NCBI RefSeq assembly: GCF_020023995.1
Contig: NZ_NRRD01000001.1
Span: forward strand, 367,642-431,641
Direction of reading: 5' to 3'
DNA: 64,000 nt
From: Rhodobacter sp. TJ_12
GTDB taxonomy: Bacteria > Pseudomonadota > Alphaproteobacteria > Rhodobacterales > Rhodobacteraceae
Shown here: in pieces, positions 32,819-42,219 of the stretch
How the letters are laid out: each line of letters starts with the position of its first letter
Position numbering within the stretch: the first letter of the stretch is position 1
Program-made: the position numbers and the translations under genes
Notes under the pieces: model-generated
What the model was told of the DNA's origin: nothing
Database searches by the model: none
What the model saw: the letters and a program-made list of their open reading frames with translations, nothing else

Positions 32819-34084
32819 ATGAGTGCAGCAGCTATTCTCTCTCCGGAACCCGCGCCCATCGTGGCCTGCACGGTTTCGCGGGATGTATCGAATTTTGATC
32901 TGCTCATCGAGGATATGGAAACCGAACTGGGCGAAAGTTGGGGCGACCTGACGTTCGAAGACGCGGTGGTATTCCTGAACCAGCCTGACTCGGAAACGCT
33001 TGAATTCATTGCCATCGCGGTTGACAGCGATGATGAAGGCGACCTTGGCCGGATTTCCGGCATCATCACCTCGGCCAAGGAAAAGGGGATCCGCGTGATC
33101 CTGATCGCCGAGGAGGTCAGCCCGATTGCCCTGCATCAGCTTTTGCGGTTGGGGGCGGATGATTTCGTGCCCTATCCGCTGCCGGAAGGCGCGCTGCACG
33201 AGGCGATTGAGCGGCTGGGTCAATCCGATATTGAGACCGATCTGCCGGACGAGCCTGCCGCGCGCCCCTCGGTCAAATCCGCCGGGGGGCGCGATGGCGT
33301 TGTCTTGCCGGTGCATGGTTTGTCTGGCGGCGCAGGGGCCACCACCTTTGCCGTCAACCTTGCATGGGAATTGGCCAATCCTGAACAATCGAAAAAGAAC
33401 CCGGTGACGCCGCCGCGCGTGTGTTTGTTGGATTTCGACTTTCAGTTTGGCTCCGCCTCGACCTACCTTGACCTGCCGCGCCGCGACATCGTCTTTGAGA
33501 TGTTGCAAGACACCGCGCATATGGATGCCGAAAGCTTCAACCAGGCGCTGCTAAGCTTCAATGACCGGTTGCAGGTGCTGACCGCGCCGCCCGAAATGCT
33601 GCCGCTTGATATTGTGGCGGGGGAAGACATTGCCCGCATTGTCGACATGGCGCGCACGCAATTCGATTTCGTCGTGATCGACATGCCCTCGACGGTGGTC
33701 AGTTGGACCGAAACCGTGCTGAGCGCGGCGCATCTCTATTTCGCGCTGATTGAACTGGATATGCGCTCGGCGCAAAACACGCTGCGGATGATCCGCGCGC
33801 TCAAGGCGGAAAACCTGCCGGCAGAAAAGCTGCGCTATGTGCTGAACCGCGCGCCGAAATTCACCGATCTGAATGGCAAGGCGCGGGTGAAGCGGCTGGC
33901 CGAAAGCCTTGATATCTCGCTTGAGGTGCTGCTGAGCGATTGTGGTCGCGTGGTGACGCAGGCCAATGACCATGGCTTGCCGCTGGCGCTTTCGGCAGCC
34001 AAGGCGCCGCTGCGCAAGGAAATTCAGAAGCTTGCGCAATCCATCACCGAATTGAACCGCGCCGCCGAGGCCGCGACCGCCTGA
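32819..34084 (+). CDS. cpaE: Pilus assembly ATPase-like protein CpaE/TadZ
   Basis: A 421-residue protein of the MinD/ParA superfamily. Residues ~1-135 resemble a receiver-like domain (IRVILIAEEVSPIALHQLL), and ~160-415 an ATPase-like domain. The Walker A region reads GLSGGAGATTFAVNLAWEL (residues ~167-185), where the position usually holding the P-loop Lys is Ala, as in other TadZ/CpaE proteins. It helps place the pilus machine at the pole in studied species. GAGG precedes the ATG. Confidence 0.93.
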   Translation: MSAAAILSPEPAPIVACTVSRDVSNFDLLIEDMETELGESWGDLTFEDAVVFLNQPDSETLEFIAIAVDSDDEGDLGRISGIITSAKEKGIRVILIAEEVSPIALHQLLRLGADDFVPYPLPEGALHEAIERLGQSDIETDLPDEPAARPSVKSAGGRDGVVLPVHGLSGGAGATTFAVNLAWELANPEQSKKNPVTPPRVCLLDFDFQFGSASTYLDLPRRDIVFEMLQDTAHMDAESFNQALLSFNDRLQVLTAPPEMLPLDIVAGEDIARIVDMARTQFDFVVIDMPSTVVSWTETVLSAAHLYFALIELDMRSAQNTLRMIRALKAENLPAEKLRYVLNRAPKFTDLNGKARVKRLAESLDISLEVLLSDCGRVVTQANDHGLPLALSAAKAPLRKEIQKLAQSITELNRAAEAATA

Positions 34085-34106
34085 CGACAGACCCGGAGAG
34101 TGTTGC

Positions 34107-35576
34107 ATGTTCTCGCGTTACAAAAAGCCTGCCGCCGGTGCCAAAGGGGCCCGGCCCGTCGCCAATCCGGCAGCGCCAGCCGCCCCGCCGCCGGTTGCGC
34201 TGGCGGCTGAAACCGAGGCCCCGGCGAAGCCCGTGGTGCAGCGCCGTGCGATGCCGATGGCGGGCGGGGGCGCGCAGGCGGTCGCTGCCGACAAAGACCG
34301 CAAACGCAAAGAGCGGATGAGCGAATTGAAGGTGGAGCTGCACAAGCGGCTTTTGGAAAACCTCAACCTCGCCGCGCTGGAACATGCGTCGGAAAACGAG
34401 CTGAAAGCCGAGATCGCGGCGATTTCCGCCGAGGCGATGACGGAAATGTCGGTGGCGCTGAACGGCACCGAACGCGCCAACCTGCATCAGGAACTTTATG
34501 ATGAGGTGATGGGGCTGGGCCCGCTTGAGCCGCTTTTGAAAGATGACACGGTTTCCGATATTCTGGTCAACGGGCCGAACCAGATCTTTGTCGAACGCTT
34601 CGGCAAGCTGCAACTAAGCGATGTCACCTTCAAGGATGAACGCCACCTTTTGCGGATCATCGACAAGATCGTGTCTGCGGTGGGGCGCCGGGTCGATGAA
34701 TCGAACCCCTATGTCGATGCGCGCTTGGCTGATGGCTCGCGTTTCAACGCGATGGTGCCGCCGATTGCGGTGGATGGCTCGCTCGTTTCGATCCGGAAAT
34801 TCAAAAAAGACAAGCTCGGTATCGATGATCTTGTGAAGTTTGGGGCCTTTACCGAGGAAATGGCCGCCTATCTACAGGCCGCCGTCGCCACCCGGTTGAA
34901 TGTGATCGTCTCGGGCGGGACCGGGTCCGGTAAAACCACCACCCTGAATGCGCTTTCAAGCTTCATCGACAACTCGGAACGCATCCTGACGATCGAAGAC
35001 ACCGCCGAATTGCAATTGCAGCAGACACATGTGGGCCGGATGGAAAGCCGTCCGCCCAACGTCGAAGGCAAGGGCGCGGTGACACAGCGCGATTGTTTGC
35101 GCAACGCGCTGCGGATGCGCCCCGACCGGATCATTGTTGGCGAGACGCGCGGCGAAGAGGTCATCGACATGTTGCAGGCGATGAACACCGGCCACGACGG
35201 GTCCATGACCACGATCCACGCCAACAATGCCCGCGATGGCATCAGCCGTTTGGAAAACATGGTTGCGATGGCGGGGATCGAGATGCCGCTGAAGGCAGTG
35301 CGCTCGCAGATCGCCTCGGCGGTCAACCTGATCGTGCAGGCCTCGCGTCTGCAAGATGGCTCGCGGCGCATGGTCTCGATCACCGAACTGACCGGGATGG
35401 AAGGCGATGTGATCTCGATGCAAGAGATTTTCCGCTACGAACGGCTGGGCCTTGCGCCCGATGGCAAGATCATCGGGCGTTTCACCGCCACCGGCGTGCG
35501 CAGCCACTATTCGGAGCGGTTCCGCCAATGGGGCTATGACCTGCCCGCCTCGATCTACGAACCCGTGCAAGACTGA
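34107..35576 (+). CDS. cpaF: Pilus secretion ATPase CpaF/TadA
   Basis: A 489-residue type II/IV secretion ATPase that powers pilin assembly from the cytoplasmic side. The first ~75 residues are Ala/Pro-rich linker. The Walker A motif is VSGGTGSGKTTTLNAL, the Walker B/Asp box region RIIVGETRGEEVIDML, with DGSMTTIHANN after it. GGAGAG precedes the ATG; cpaE ends 22 bases upstream and tadB starts 17 bases downstream. Confidence 0.96.
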   Translation: MFSRYKKPAAGAKGARPVANPAAPAAPPPVALAAETEAPAKPVVQRRAMPMAGGGAQAVAADKDRKRKERMSELKVELHKRLLENLNLAALEHASENELKAEIAAISAEAMTEMSVALNGTERANLHQELYDEVMGLGPLEPLLKDDTVSDILVNGPNQIFVERFGKLQLSDVTFKDERHLLRIIDKIVSAVGRRVDESNPYVDARLADGSRFNAMVPPIAVDGSLVSIRKFKKDKLGIDDLVKFGAFTEEMAAYLQAAVATRLNVIVSGGTGSGKTTTLNALSSFIDNSERILTIEDTAELQLQQTHVGRMESRPPNVEGKGAVTQRDCLRNALRMRPDRIIVGETRGEEVIDMLQAMNTGHDGSMTTIHANNARDGISRLENMVAMAGIEMPLKAVRSQIASAVNLIVQASRLQDGSRRMVSITELTGMEGDVISMQEIFRYERLGLAPDGKIIGRFTATGVRSHYSERFRQWGYDLPASIYEPVQD

Positions 35577-35593
35577 TTGGAGCGATCACTGCC

Positions 35594-36562
35594 ATGATCA
35601 TTTCCCCCACCCCCATCATTTACGGGCTGATTTTCGTCGCTGTCCTGCTGTTGGTCGAGGGGATCTATCTGCTGGTTTTCGGCAAATCGATCTCTCTCAA
35701 CAACAAGGTCAACCGTCGTCTGGATATGCTCGACAAGGGGCAGCGGCGCGAACAGGTGCTGGAACAGCTTCGCAAGGAAGCGACGCAGCACATGAATGCC
35801 CAAGGCATTCCGCTTTATTCCCTGCTCGCCTCCAAGGCGCAAAAGGCCAATATCGCCTTTTCGCCGCCGATGCTGATGGGGGTCATGGCGCTGGTCAGCT
35901 TTGTCGCCTTTTTGGGGCTGAGCCTTGGCACGCAGGCCTCTACCCCGGTGCGCGCGGCGCTGGCCGTGGCAATGGGCGTCGGCGGGGTCTATTTCTGGAT
36001 TCACGGCAAGGCCAGCAAGCGGATGAAAATGGCCGAAGAGCAATTGCCCGATGCGGTCGAACTGATGGTGCGCTCGCTGCGGGTGGGGCATCCGTTCTCC
36101 TCGGCGATCCAGACCGTGGCGAAGGAAATCGCCGATCCGCTGGGCACGGAATTTGGCATCATCGCGGACGAGGCCGCGTATGGCCGCAACGTGGTGGACA
36201 GCCTGCGCGATTTGGCCGAGCGGCTCGATATGCAGGATTTGCGCTTCCTCGCCGTGGCGGTCTCGATCCAGCAAACATCGGGCGGCAACTTGGCCGAGGT
36301 GCTGGAGGGGCTTGCCAAAGTGATCCGGTCGCGCTTCCGCCTGTTCCGCCGGGTGCGCGCCATCACCGCCGAGCCGAAATGGTCGGGCGTGTTTCTGTCG
36401 GGCTTCCCGATTGCGGTGTTGCTGACGATCACCGTCGTCTCGCCCAACTATTATGACACGGTCAAGGATAGCCCCGCCTTCGTGCCCGCCGCGATCATCG
36501 CTTTCGCGCTGCTGGGCTGCAACATGCTGTTCATGAAGGTCATGACCACGATCAAGGTCTGA
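35594..36562 (+). CDS. tadB: Pilus inner-membrane platform protein TadB
   Basis: A 322-residue membrane protein of the type II secretion F family. It has an N-terminal span (IYGLIFVAVLLLVEGIYLLV), central spans and the cytoplasmic T2SSF domain with MAEEQLPDAVELMVRSLRVG and IQQTSGGNLAEVLEGLA. With TadC it forms the base on which CpaF acts. GGAG lies ahead of the ATG, and tadC follows 10 bases after the stop. Confidence 0.94.
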   Translation: MIISPTPIIYGLIFVAVLLLVEGIYLLVFGKSISLNNKVNRRLDMLDKGQRREQVLEQLRKEATQHMNAQGIPLYSLLASKAQKANIAFSPPMLMGVMALVSFVAFLGLSLGTQASTPVRAALAVAMGVGGVYFWIHGKASKRMKMAEEQLPDAVELMVRSLRVGHPFSSAIQTVAKEIADPLGTEFGIIADEAAYGRNVVDSLRDLAERLDMQDLRFLAVAVSIQQTSGGNLAEVLEGLAKVIRSRFRLFRRVRAITAEPKWSGVFLSGFPIAVLLTITVVSPNYYDTVKDSPAFVPAAIIAFALLGCNMLFMKVMTTIKV

Positions 36563-36572
36563 GGAGGCCGCG

Positions 36573-37577
36573 ATGTCCATCGACTCCATCACCAACCTGC
36601 TGACCGGGATGTTTGGCCCTATGGGCCCGGTGATCGCGCTCGCCGCTTTGGGGGGGCTGCTGATTCTGGCGGCGCTGCCGATGATGCTGAAGAAGCGCGA
36701 AGACCCGCTGGATAAGCTGCGCGCTTCGGTGGCGGCGTCTGCGGCCAGTGCGGGCGCTCAGGCCCCGCGCAAGGTGCAGCCGTTGCGCAACTCTGGCGGC
36801 AACGACAAGCTGGAAAAATTCGCGGGCTTCCTTGAACCGAAGAACAAGGAAGAAATGTCCGAAAGCCGCAAATGGCTGCAAAAAGGCGGTTATCGTGGCG
36901 CCAATGCGGTGCGGACCTATCATGCGATACAATTCGCGCTCGCGCTGGGGCTGCTGGGGCTCGGGGTCGGATATGTGCTGCTTTACAATGCCACCAAGCC
37001 CGTGCCGCTTGAATCCACCGTGGCGATCATGGCGATCTTGGGCCCTGGCGTTTTGGGCTATTACGCGCCGACCTATTGGGTGAATAAGCGTATCGCGGCG
37101 CGCACCGATGAAATCGCCAATGGCTTTCCCGATGCGCTGGATATGCTGCTGGTCTGCGTCGAAGCGGGGCTTTCGCTCGATCAAGGGATCATCCGCGTGT
37201 CGAAGGAGTTGGTCAGCTCTTACCCGGCGCTGGCCGAAGAATTCGAGACCGTCGCGCATGAGATCAAGGCAGGTCTCGACAAACCCTCCGTGCTGCGTGC
37301 CTTTGCGGATCGCTCGGGCGTGCCCGATGTGGCCTCTTTCGTGACCGTGATGATCCAAAGCCAACAATTCGGCACCTCGATCGCCGAGGCCTTGCGCCTT
37401 TACGCTGCCGATATGCGCGACAAGCGGATCATGCGCGCTGAAGAAGCCGCCAACAAAATCCCGACCAAAATGACGCTGGGCACGATGATGTTCACCGTGC
37501 CGCCGCTTCTGATCATCCTTGTCGGCCCCTCGGTCCATGATATGATGGAAAACTTCAACTCCATCAGCCAGATGTGA
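36573..37577 (+). CDS. tadC: Pilus inner-membrane platform protein TadC
   Basis: A 334-residue F-family membrane protein. It has an N-terminal span, a basic linker, two central spans and the domain ANGFPDALDMLLVCVEAGLS followed by MIQSQQFGTSIAEALR and a final span (MMFTVPPLLIILVGPSVHDM). It is the partner of TadB in the inner-membrane platform. GAGGAGG lies ahead of the ATG; the TPR lipoprotein gene starts 3 bases after its stop. Confidence 0.94.
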   Translation: MSIDSITNLLTGMFGPMGPVIALAALGGLLILAALPMMLKKREDPLDKLRASVAASAASAGAQAPRKVQPLRNSGGNDKLEKFAGFLEPKNKEEMSESRKWLQKGGYRGANAVRTYHAIQFALALGLLGLGVGYVLLYNATKPVPLESTVAIMAILGPGVLGYYAPTYWVNKRIAARTDEIANGFPDALDMLLVCVEAGLSLDQGIIRVSKELVSSYPALAEEFETVAHEIKAGLDKPSVLRAFADRSGVPDVASFVTVMIQSQQFGTSIAEALRLYAADMRDKRIMRAEEAANKIPTKMTLGTMMFTVPPLLIILVGPSVHDMMENFNSISQM

Positions 37578-37580
37578 CCG

Positions 37581-38141
37581 ATGCCATTGCGCAAAAGCGC
37601 CCTGCTTGCCGCCCTGATCTGCACCTTGGCCGCCTGTTCTCCGGGCGGCTTTGGCCCGTCTGAGGGCAGCCCCTATGCCCCCGGTGCCGCCCAAGGCGAA
37701 GGTGTCGACGGGCTGCTGGTGGGGCACCGCCTGATGGCGGCGGGGGAATATGAACTGGCGTTGAAAGCCTATTATCGCGCCGCCGCCGATCAGGGGGCAA
37801 CCGCCGATGTGCTGTCGGCGATTGGTTCGGCCGATCTGAAGCTGGGGCGGTTGGGGCAGGCCGAACAGATGCTGCGTCGCGCCACGGAAAAGGATGGCCG
37901 GTTCGTGCCCGCATGGAACAATCTGGGCGTGGTGCTGATGGAACAGGGCAAGGCCGCCGAAGCTGCCCGGGTGTTCCGTATCGCCTATGGGCTCGACAGT
38001 GGCCATTCCGACGCGATCCGCGAAAACCTGCGCCATGCGCTCGCAAAATCACAAAAACCCGATTATGATCCGCCGCAGGACAGACCGTTCAAGCTCGTGC
38101 GGCGTGGGGTGGGGGAATACCTCTTGCTGACCGAGCAATGA
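37581..38141 (+). CDS. tadD: TadD-like TPR lipoprotein
   Basis: A 186-residue protein with a lipoprotein signal (ICTLAACS, Cys19) and about three TPR repeats at ~45-150 (GEYELALKAYYRAAADQG; PAWNNLGVVLMEQGKAAEA). TadD acts as a lipoprotein chaperone needed for secretin assembly in other systems. It is tightly coupled to tadC and followed 25 bases later by a second TPR lipoprotein gene. The assignment as TadD rests on position and domains. Confidence 0.85.
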   Translation: MPLRKSALLAALICTLAACSPGGFGPSEGSPYAPGAAQGEGVDGLLVGHRLMAAGEYELALKAYYRAAADQGATADVLSAIGSADLKLGRLGQAEQMLRRATEKDGRFVPAWNNLGVVLMEQGKAAEAARVFRIAYGLDSGHSDAIRENLRHALAKSQKPDYDPPQDRPFKLVRRGVGEYLLLTEQ

Positions 38142-38166
38142 GGCACGAGCAAAAGGACGCAGCAAA

Positions 38167-39027
38167 ATGCGCCACCCGATCTTTTATGCGGCCCTGTGTG
38201 GCGGCACCCTTGCCCTTGCGGGCTGCATGGGCAGCGACAAGACCGATGTGGACCGCGCGCTCGACACGGTCAACGCGGTCGATGCCACGAACCTTTCCGA
38301 TATCATGCTGACGGTGGGCGACCCGAACGAAGCGGTGGCCTATTTCACCCGCTCCACCAATGAAAGCCCCGACCGGATCGATCTGCAACGTGGTTTGGCC
38401 AAATCCTTGGTGCGCGCGGGCCATCCGGACCGGGCCGTGACGGTGTGGAAAAAGGTCACGACGATGGATGGCGCGACCGCCGATGACAAGGTGGCGCTGG
38501 CCGATGCACAAATTCGCGCCAATGACTGGTCCGGGGCCAAGACGACGCTGAATGCCATTCCGCCCACCCATGAAACCTTCCAGCGCTACAAGCTGGAGGC
38601 GATGGTGGCTGACAGCGAGCAAAACTGGAAAAAGGCCGATAGCTTCTATGAAACCGCTGTGGGGCTGACGACGCGCCCGGGCGGTGTTTTGAACAACTGG
38701 GGCTTTTCCAAGCTGACGCGGGGGGATGCCAAAGGGGCCGAGAAGCTGTTTGGCGAGGCGCTGACCTTTGACCCGCAAAACTTCACCACGAAAAACAACC
38801 TTGTCATGGCCCGCGCCGCGCAGAAAAAATACGATCTGCCGGTGGTCCAGATGACCCAGACAGAGCGCGCCAAGCTGCTGTATACCGCCGCGCTTTCGGC
38901 GATCAAGCAGGGCGATGTGACGATTGGGCGAGGGCTTTTGCAAGATGCCGTCGATACCTCGCCGGTCTATTTCGACGAGGCTGCCCGCGCGCTAGAGGCG
39001 CTGGATGCAGGCGCCCGGCGCGGCTAA
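38167..39027 (+). CDS. Second TPR lipoprotein of the pilus locus
   Basis: A 286-residue lipoprotein (signal ending LALAGCMG, Cys20) with TPR-type repeats across ~45-220 (NEAVAYFTRSTNESPDRIDL; KKADSFYETAVGLTTRPGGV). It probably acts with the TadD-like protein in outer-membrane assembly. AAGGA precedes the ATG, and cpaA starts 11 bases after the stop. Confidence 0.85.
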   Translation: MRHPIFYAALCGGTLALAGCMGSDKTDVDRALDTVNAVDATNLSDIMLTVGDPNEAVAYFTRSTNESPDRIDLQRGLAKSLVRAGHPDRAVTVWKKVTTMDGATADDKVALADAQIRANDWSGAKTTLNAIPPTHETFQRYKLEAMVADSEQNWKKADSFYETAVGLTTRPGGVLNNWGFSKLTRGDAKGAEKLFGEALTFDPQNFTTKNNLVMARAAQKKYDLPVVQMTQTERAKLLYTAALSAIKQGDVTIGRGLLQDAVDTSPVYFDEAARALEALDAGARRG

Positions 39028-39038
39028 GGGGGGCGGTC

Positions 39039-39542
39039 ATGCTGGGTCTTAGCGTTCCAACCGCCGCGCTGGTGTTTTTGATCGCCGTGCTGCCGATCTG
39101 CGCTTGGGTCATCTATACCGATCTGAAATATATGAAGATCCGCAATGTCGCGGTGCTGGCGCTGATCGCCGTCTTCGCCGTGGTGGGCATGTTTGTGCTG
39201 CCCTTTGACATTTGGCTGTGGCGTTGGACGCATTTGGCCGTGGTGCTCGGGGTGGGGCTGTTGCTCAATTTCGCGGCGGGTGTCGGCATGGGCGATGTGA
39301 AATTCGCCGCCGCCGCCGCCCCGTTCTTTTCAACAGAGCCAAGCCATCTGTGGCTGATGATCATCTTGATGCAGGCTTGTCTGATCGCGGCGTTCCTCAC
39401 CCATCGCGGGGCGCGCGCGATCCCAGCGGTGCGCGCGGCCACGCCTGACTGGGTCAGTTGGGGGCACCGAAAATTCCCCTTTGGGTTGGTGCTTGTCGGC
39501 ACGCTGGTCGGTTATCTGGGCGTGGTGGCCAGCGTCACCTGA
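39039..39542 (+). CDS. cpaA: Prepilin peptidase CpaA
   Basis: A 167-residue A24-family aspartic protease with several membrane spans, which cuts the leader from Flp pilins in the inner membrane. The two catalytic Asp residues are visible in [12 protein letters not shown] and GVGMGDVKF. Lacking a methylation domain, it is the short TadV/CpaA form. AAGGGGGG precedes the ATG. Its 3' end overlaps that of the convergent ispE by 8 bases and closes the pilus locus. Confidence 0.94.
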   Translation: MLGLSVPTAALVFLIAVLPICAWVIYTDLKYMKIRNVAVLALIAVFAVVGMFVLPFDIWLWRWTHLAVVLGVGLLLNFAAGVGMGDVKFAAAAAPFFSTEPSHLWLMIILMQACLIAAFLTHRGARAIPAVRAATPDWVSWGHRKFPFGLVLVGTLVGYLGVVASVT

Positions 39543-40401
39543 TTTGCGCGGCGGCGCGGGCCGATTGATCGCCCAAGGCGCCATGCGCGCTCCACCATCC
39601 GGGCTGCATGGCGGCCAGATGCGCCTGTGCCGCTTGCGCGGCTGCATCGCTTTCAAACAGGCCAAAACAGGTCGCACCCGAACCCGACATCCGCGCCAGC
39701 TTACAGCCGGGCAGCGCCGAGAGCGCAGCCAGAACCGTGGCAATCACCGGAGCTAGGGCTTCGGCGGGGGCTTGCAGGTCATTGCGCTGGCGGGCCAGCC
39801 AATCGATACAGGCCGCCGCATCGGCAAAAGCCGGGATCGGCTCCATCGCTGGGTTGTCTTTCGCGGCCAGCGCTTTGAACACCGCCGGGGTCGATACCTC
39901 GACGCGTGGGTTGACCAGCACGGCGGGCAGGGGGGGCAGGGCGACCGGGGTCAATTCCTCGCCAATGCCTTCGGTGCGCGCAGGGCGCGGATCAAGGCAC
40001 ATCGGCACATCGGCCCCAAGTTTTACCACGGCCGCGCCGCCAGCCAGTGCCACATCACGCAACGCTGCCATGCCGCGCAGCGCCGCCGCCGCATCGGAAG
40101 ATCCGCCGCCGATGCCCGAGGCGGCGGGCAGACATTTGTCCAGATGCAGCGCCGCGCCGGGCCCCGCGCCGTAAAGTGCCGCCGCTTTGAGCACGAGGTT
40201 CTCGGGCCCCTCGGGCACGCCACCCGATTCCGGGCCTGTCACCTTAAGCGACAGCCCCTCGGCAGGCCGCAGATGCAGCACATCGCCCACCGGCGCAAAC
40301 GCCACAAGGCTGTCCAGCAGGTGGTAGCCATCGGCGCGTTGCCCGGTGACATGCAACGCCAAATTCACCTTGGCGGGGGCAAAGACTTCAATTTCCGGCA
40401 T
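39535..40401 (-). CDS. ispE: 4-diphosphocytidyl-2-C-methyl-D-erythritol kinase
   Basis: A 288-residue GHMP kinase of the MEP isoprenoid pathway. It starts [23 protein letters not shown] (family opening), has the ATP loop [18 protein letters not shown] and the late [14 protein letters not shown]. It phosphorylates CDP-methylerythritol in the cytosol. Its ATG at 40401 lies inside the end of the TPR gene (14-base overlap), so the two are probably translated together. Confidence 0.94.
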   Translation of the reverse strand: MPEIEVFAPAKVNLALHVTGQRADGYHLLDSLVAFAPVGDVLHLRPAEGLSLKVTGPESGGVPEGPENLVLKAAALYGAGPGAALHLDKCLPAASGIGGGSSDAAAALRGMAALRDVALAGGAAVVKLGADVPMCLDPRPARTEGIGEELTPVALPPLPAVLVNPRVEVSTPAVFKALAAKDNPAMEPIPAFADAAACIDWLARQRNDLQAPAEALAPVIATVLAALSALPGCKLARMSGSGATCFGLFESDAAAQAAQAHLAAMQPGWWSAHGALGDQSARAAAQIR

Positions 40402-42109
40402 GGTCTGTGTGCAGCGGTGCGGCACCCTCTTCTTGCAACACCACGTCCAGGCCCACTTCCAGCTTGCGCCGCACCCGGTCCATGTCGAGATCGGGCGAAG
40501 GGCCAAAGTTCAGCGCGCGGCGCCATTGGAAAGCCGCTTCGCGTTCGCGCCCCACGGCCCAATAGACATCGCCCAGATGGTCATTGAGCAGCGCATCTTG
40601 CGGCATCAATTCGACCGCGCGCTCCATCTGCTCGACCGCCTCTTCATAGCGACCCAGCCGGTAATAGGCCCAGCCAAGGCTGTCGGTGATGTAGCCATCA
40701 TCGGGGCGCCCGGCGACGGCCTTTTGGATCATGTCGAGCGCTTCATCCAGGTTCTGGCGTTTTTCGACATAGGAATAGCCAAGGTAATTCAGCACCGCAG
40801 GATGGCCGGGGTTCAGCGCCAGCGCTTGGCGAAAGCCCTCCTCGGCCTTGTCCCACTGACCAGAGCGTTCGTGCGCGATTGCGCGCGCATACCACAGCGC
40901 CCAATCATTTGGTTTTGGCGTGCCGGACAGCGCGATCGCCTCGTCATAGGCGCGCGCGGCCGCCTCGAACCGATCTTCGCGGCGCAGGTTGTCGCCCAAA
41001 GCCAACCAGACGGCGGGCAAATCAGCATGGGTGCGGGTCAGTTGTTCCAGCACTTCGATCGCAGCATCTGAACGCCCGGCCTCGACCATTGCCTCGGCGC
41101 GGCCCATCTCGGCGGCGGGGAAGGCGGGGCTATCGGGGCCGATCTGCGCAAAGGCCGAAATCGCCAGATCGTATTGCTGCACTTGTTCCAAGATCGCGGC
41201 GCTCAGAAGCGCGGCATCGGTATGATCGGGCCGTAGCCACGAGGCGAGCCGTGCATGCAGCAGCGCAAAGCCCGGGATCGAATCCGCGCTCAGCGCCTGC
41301 GCGACCGAAAAATACAGCTCCGCCACCCCGTCTTGCGCAGACCTGACCGAGGTGAATGGCAGCGTTTCCCCGGCGGCAAGCTGGGCGCGGATCGCGGTCA
41401 GCTCGCCGTCAAGGTTGGGACCGAAACTGTCATCCAGCAGCGCCAGCGCGTCTTCGTTGCGCTCCAGCCGCGAAAGGATTTGCAAATGCGCCAAAACCCC
41501 GCGCCGCGTGCCGTTGTAAATGGCCGCATGCACGCCCGAGAAAATCTCTTCGGCGCCTTCGTAATCGCCCACCAGCGCCAAAGCCAGCGCGCGGTGATAG
41601 CCCGCAAACCCTTGCAGCCCGTCTACGCTGGCAATCGCATCAAAGGCTTGCATCGCTTCGGACATTTGCCCTTGGCCGACTTGCGCCCAAGCGCGGAACA
41701 GCCCGCCGACAAGCTGGCCCGCATCCGCGCCGTTTTCGAGCAGCGTTAGCCCACGGGCAAAGTCGTCTTCGCGCGCGGCATCGGCCAGCAACACCAAAAC
41801 CGCGACCTGCGTGGGGGTCGGGTTGGCGGCGGCAACCCAAGCGGCAATATCGCGCGCGCTTGCCAGATCGCCTTGCGCCACATGGGCAAAGATCGCGCCT
41901 TCTTGCACCTCGGAATCGTTGGGCAGGGTTTGCAGCAGCCGGTCGTAATAGGGGGCCGCCTGCGCGAAATTATTGTCAAGCAGCGCGGCACGGCCCGCAA
42001 GATAGGCCCCGCCATCTTCACGCGCAAAGGCGGGCGCGGGCGCACCGGCAAGGCAGGCAAGCGCCGGGATCAGGCAAAGGGCATGGGTAAAGCGTTGGGC
42101 AAAGGGCAC
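40388..42109 (-). CDS. Exported tetratricopeptide-repeat protein
   Basis: A 573-residue protein with a signal peptide ([20 protein letters not shown]) and TPR-like repeats along most of its length, clearest at ~370-550 ([40 protein letters not shown]). The GTG at 42109 is chosen because it places the signal peptide at the N terminus and lies 8 bases after AAGGA; the longer reading starts in unrelated sequence. Such proteins scaffold complexes in the periplasm. The neighbour ispE overlaps its 3' end. Confidence 0.88.
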   Translation of the reverse strand: MPFAQRFTHALCLIPALACLAGAPAPAFAREDGGAYLAGRAALLDNNFAQAAPYYDRLLQTLPNDSEVQEGAIFAHVAQGDLASARDIAAWVAAANPTPTQVAVLVLLADAAREDDFARGLTLLENGADAGQLVGGLFRAWAQVGQGQMSEAMQAFDAIASVDGLQGFAGYHRALALALVGDYEGAEEIFSGVHAAIYNGTRRGVLAHLQILSRLERNEDALALLDDSFGPNLDGELTAIRAQLAAGETLPFTSVRSAQDGVAELYFSVAQALSADSIPGFALLHARLASWLRPDHTDAALLSAAILEQVQQYDLAISAFAQIGPDSPAFPAAEMGRAEAMVEAGRSDAAIEVLEQLTRTHADLPAVWLALGDNLRREDRFEAAARAYDEAIALSGTPKPNDWALWYARAIAHERSGQWDKAEEGFRQALALNPGHPAVLNYLGYSYVEKRQNLDEALDMIQKAVAGRPDDGYITDSLGWAYYRLGRYEEAVEQMERAVELMPQDALLNDHLGDVYWAVGREREAAFQWRRALNFGPSPDLDMDRVRRKLEVGLDVVLQEEGAAPLHTDHAGN

Positions 42110-42219
42110 GGAAAGGGTCCTTGTCGTCAGGTGGCCCGAAGGTAGCGGGCCGCGTCCCCCAGTGCAATCGGGGGGAGTCGATGCTCCCCCCGGCAACACG
42201 TCGATGTGACGCTTTGTGC

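Noticed and set aside
32622..32822. 66-codon reading that overlaps the cpaE start by ATGA
   Set aside because: It begins at a TTG inside a hairpin, has no ribosome site and its product has no signal or domain-like pattern.
36552..38036. 494-codon open reading on the minus strand
   Set aside because: It is antisense to tadC and the TadD-like gene, which have clear domains; the antisense product has low-complexity His/Arg/Gln content.
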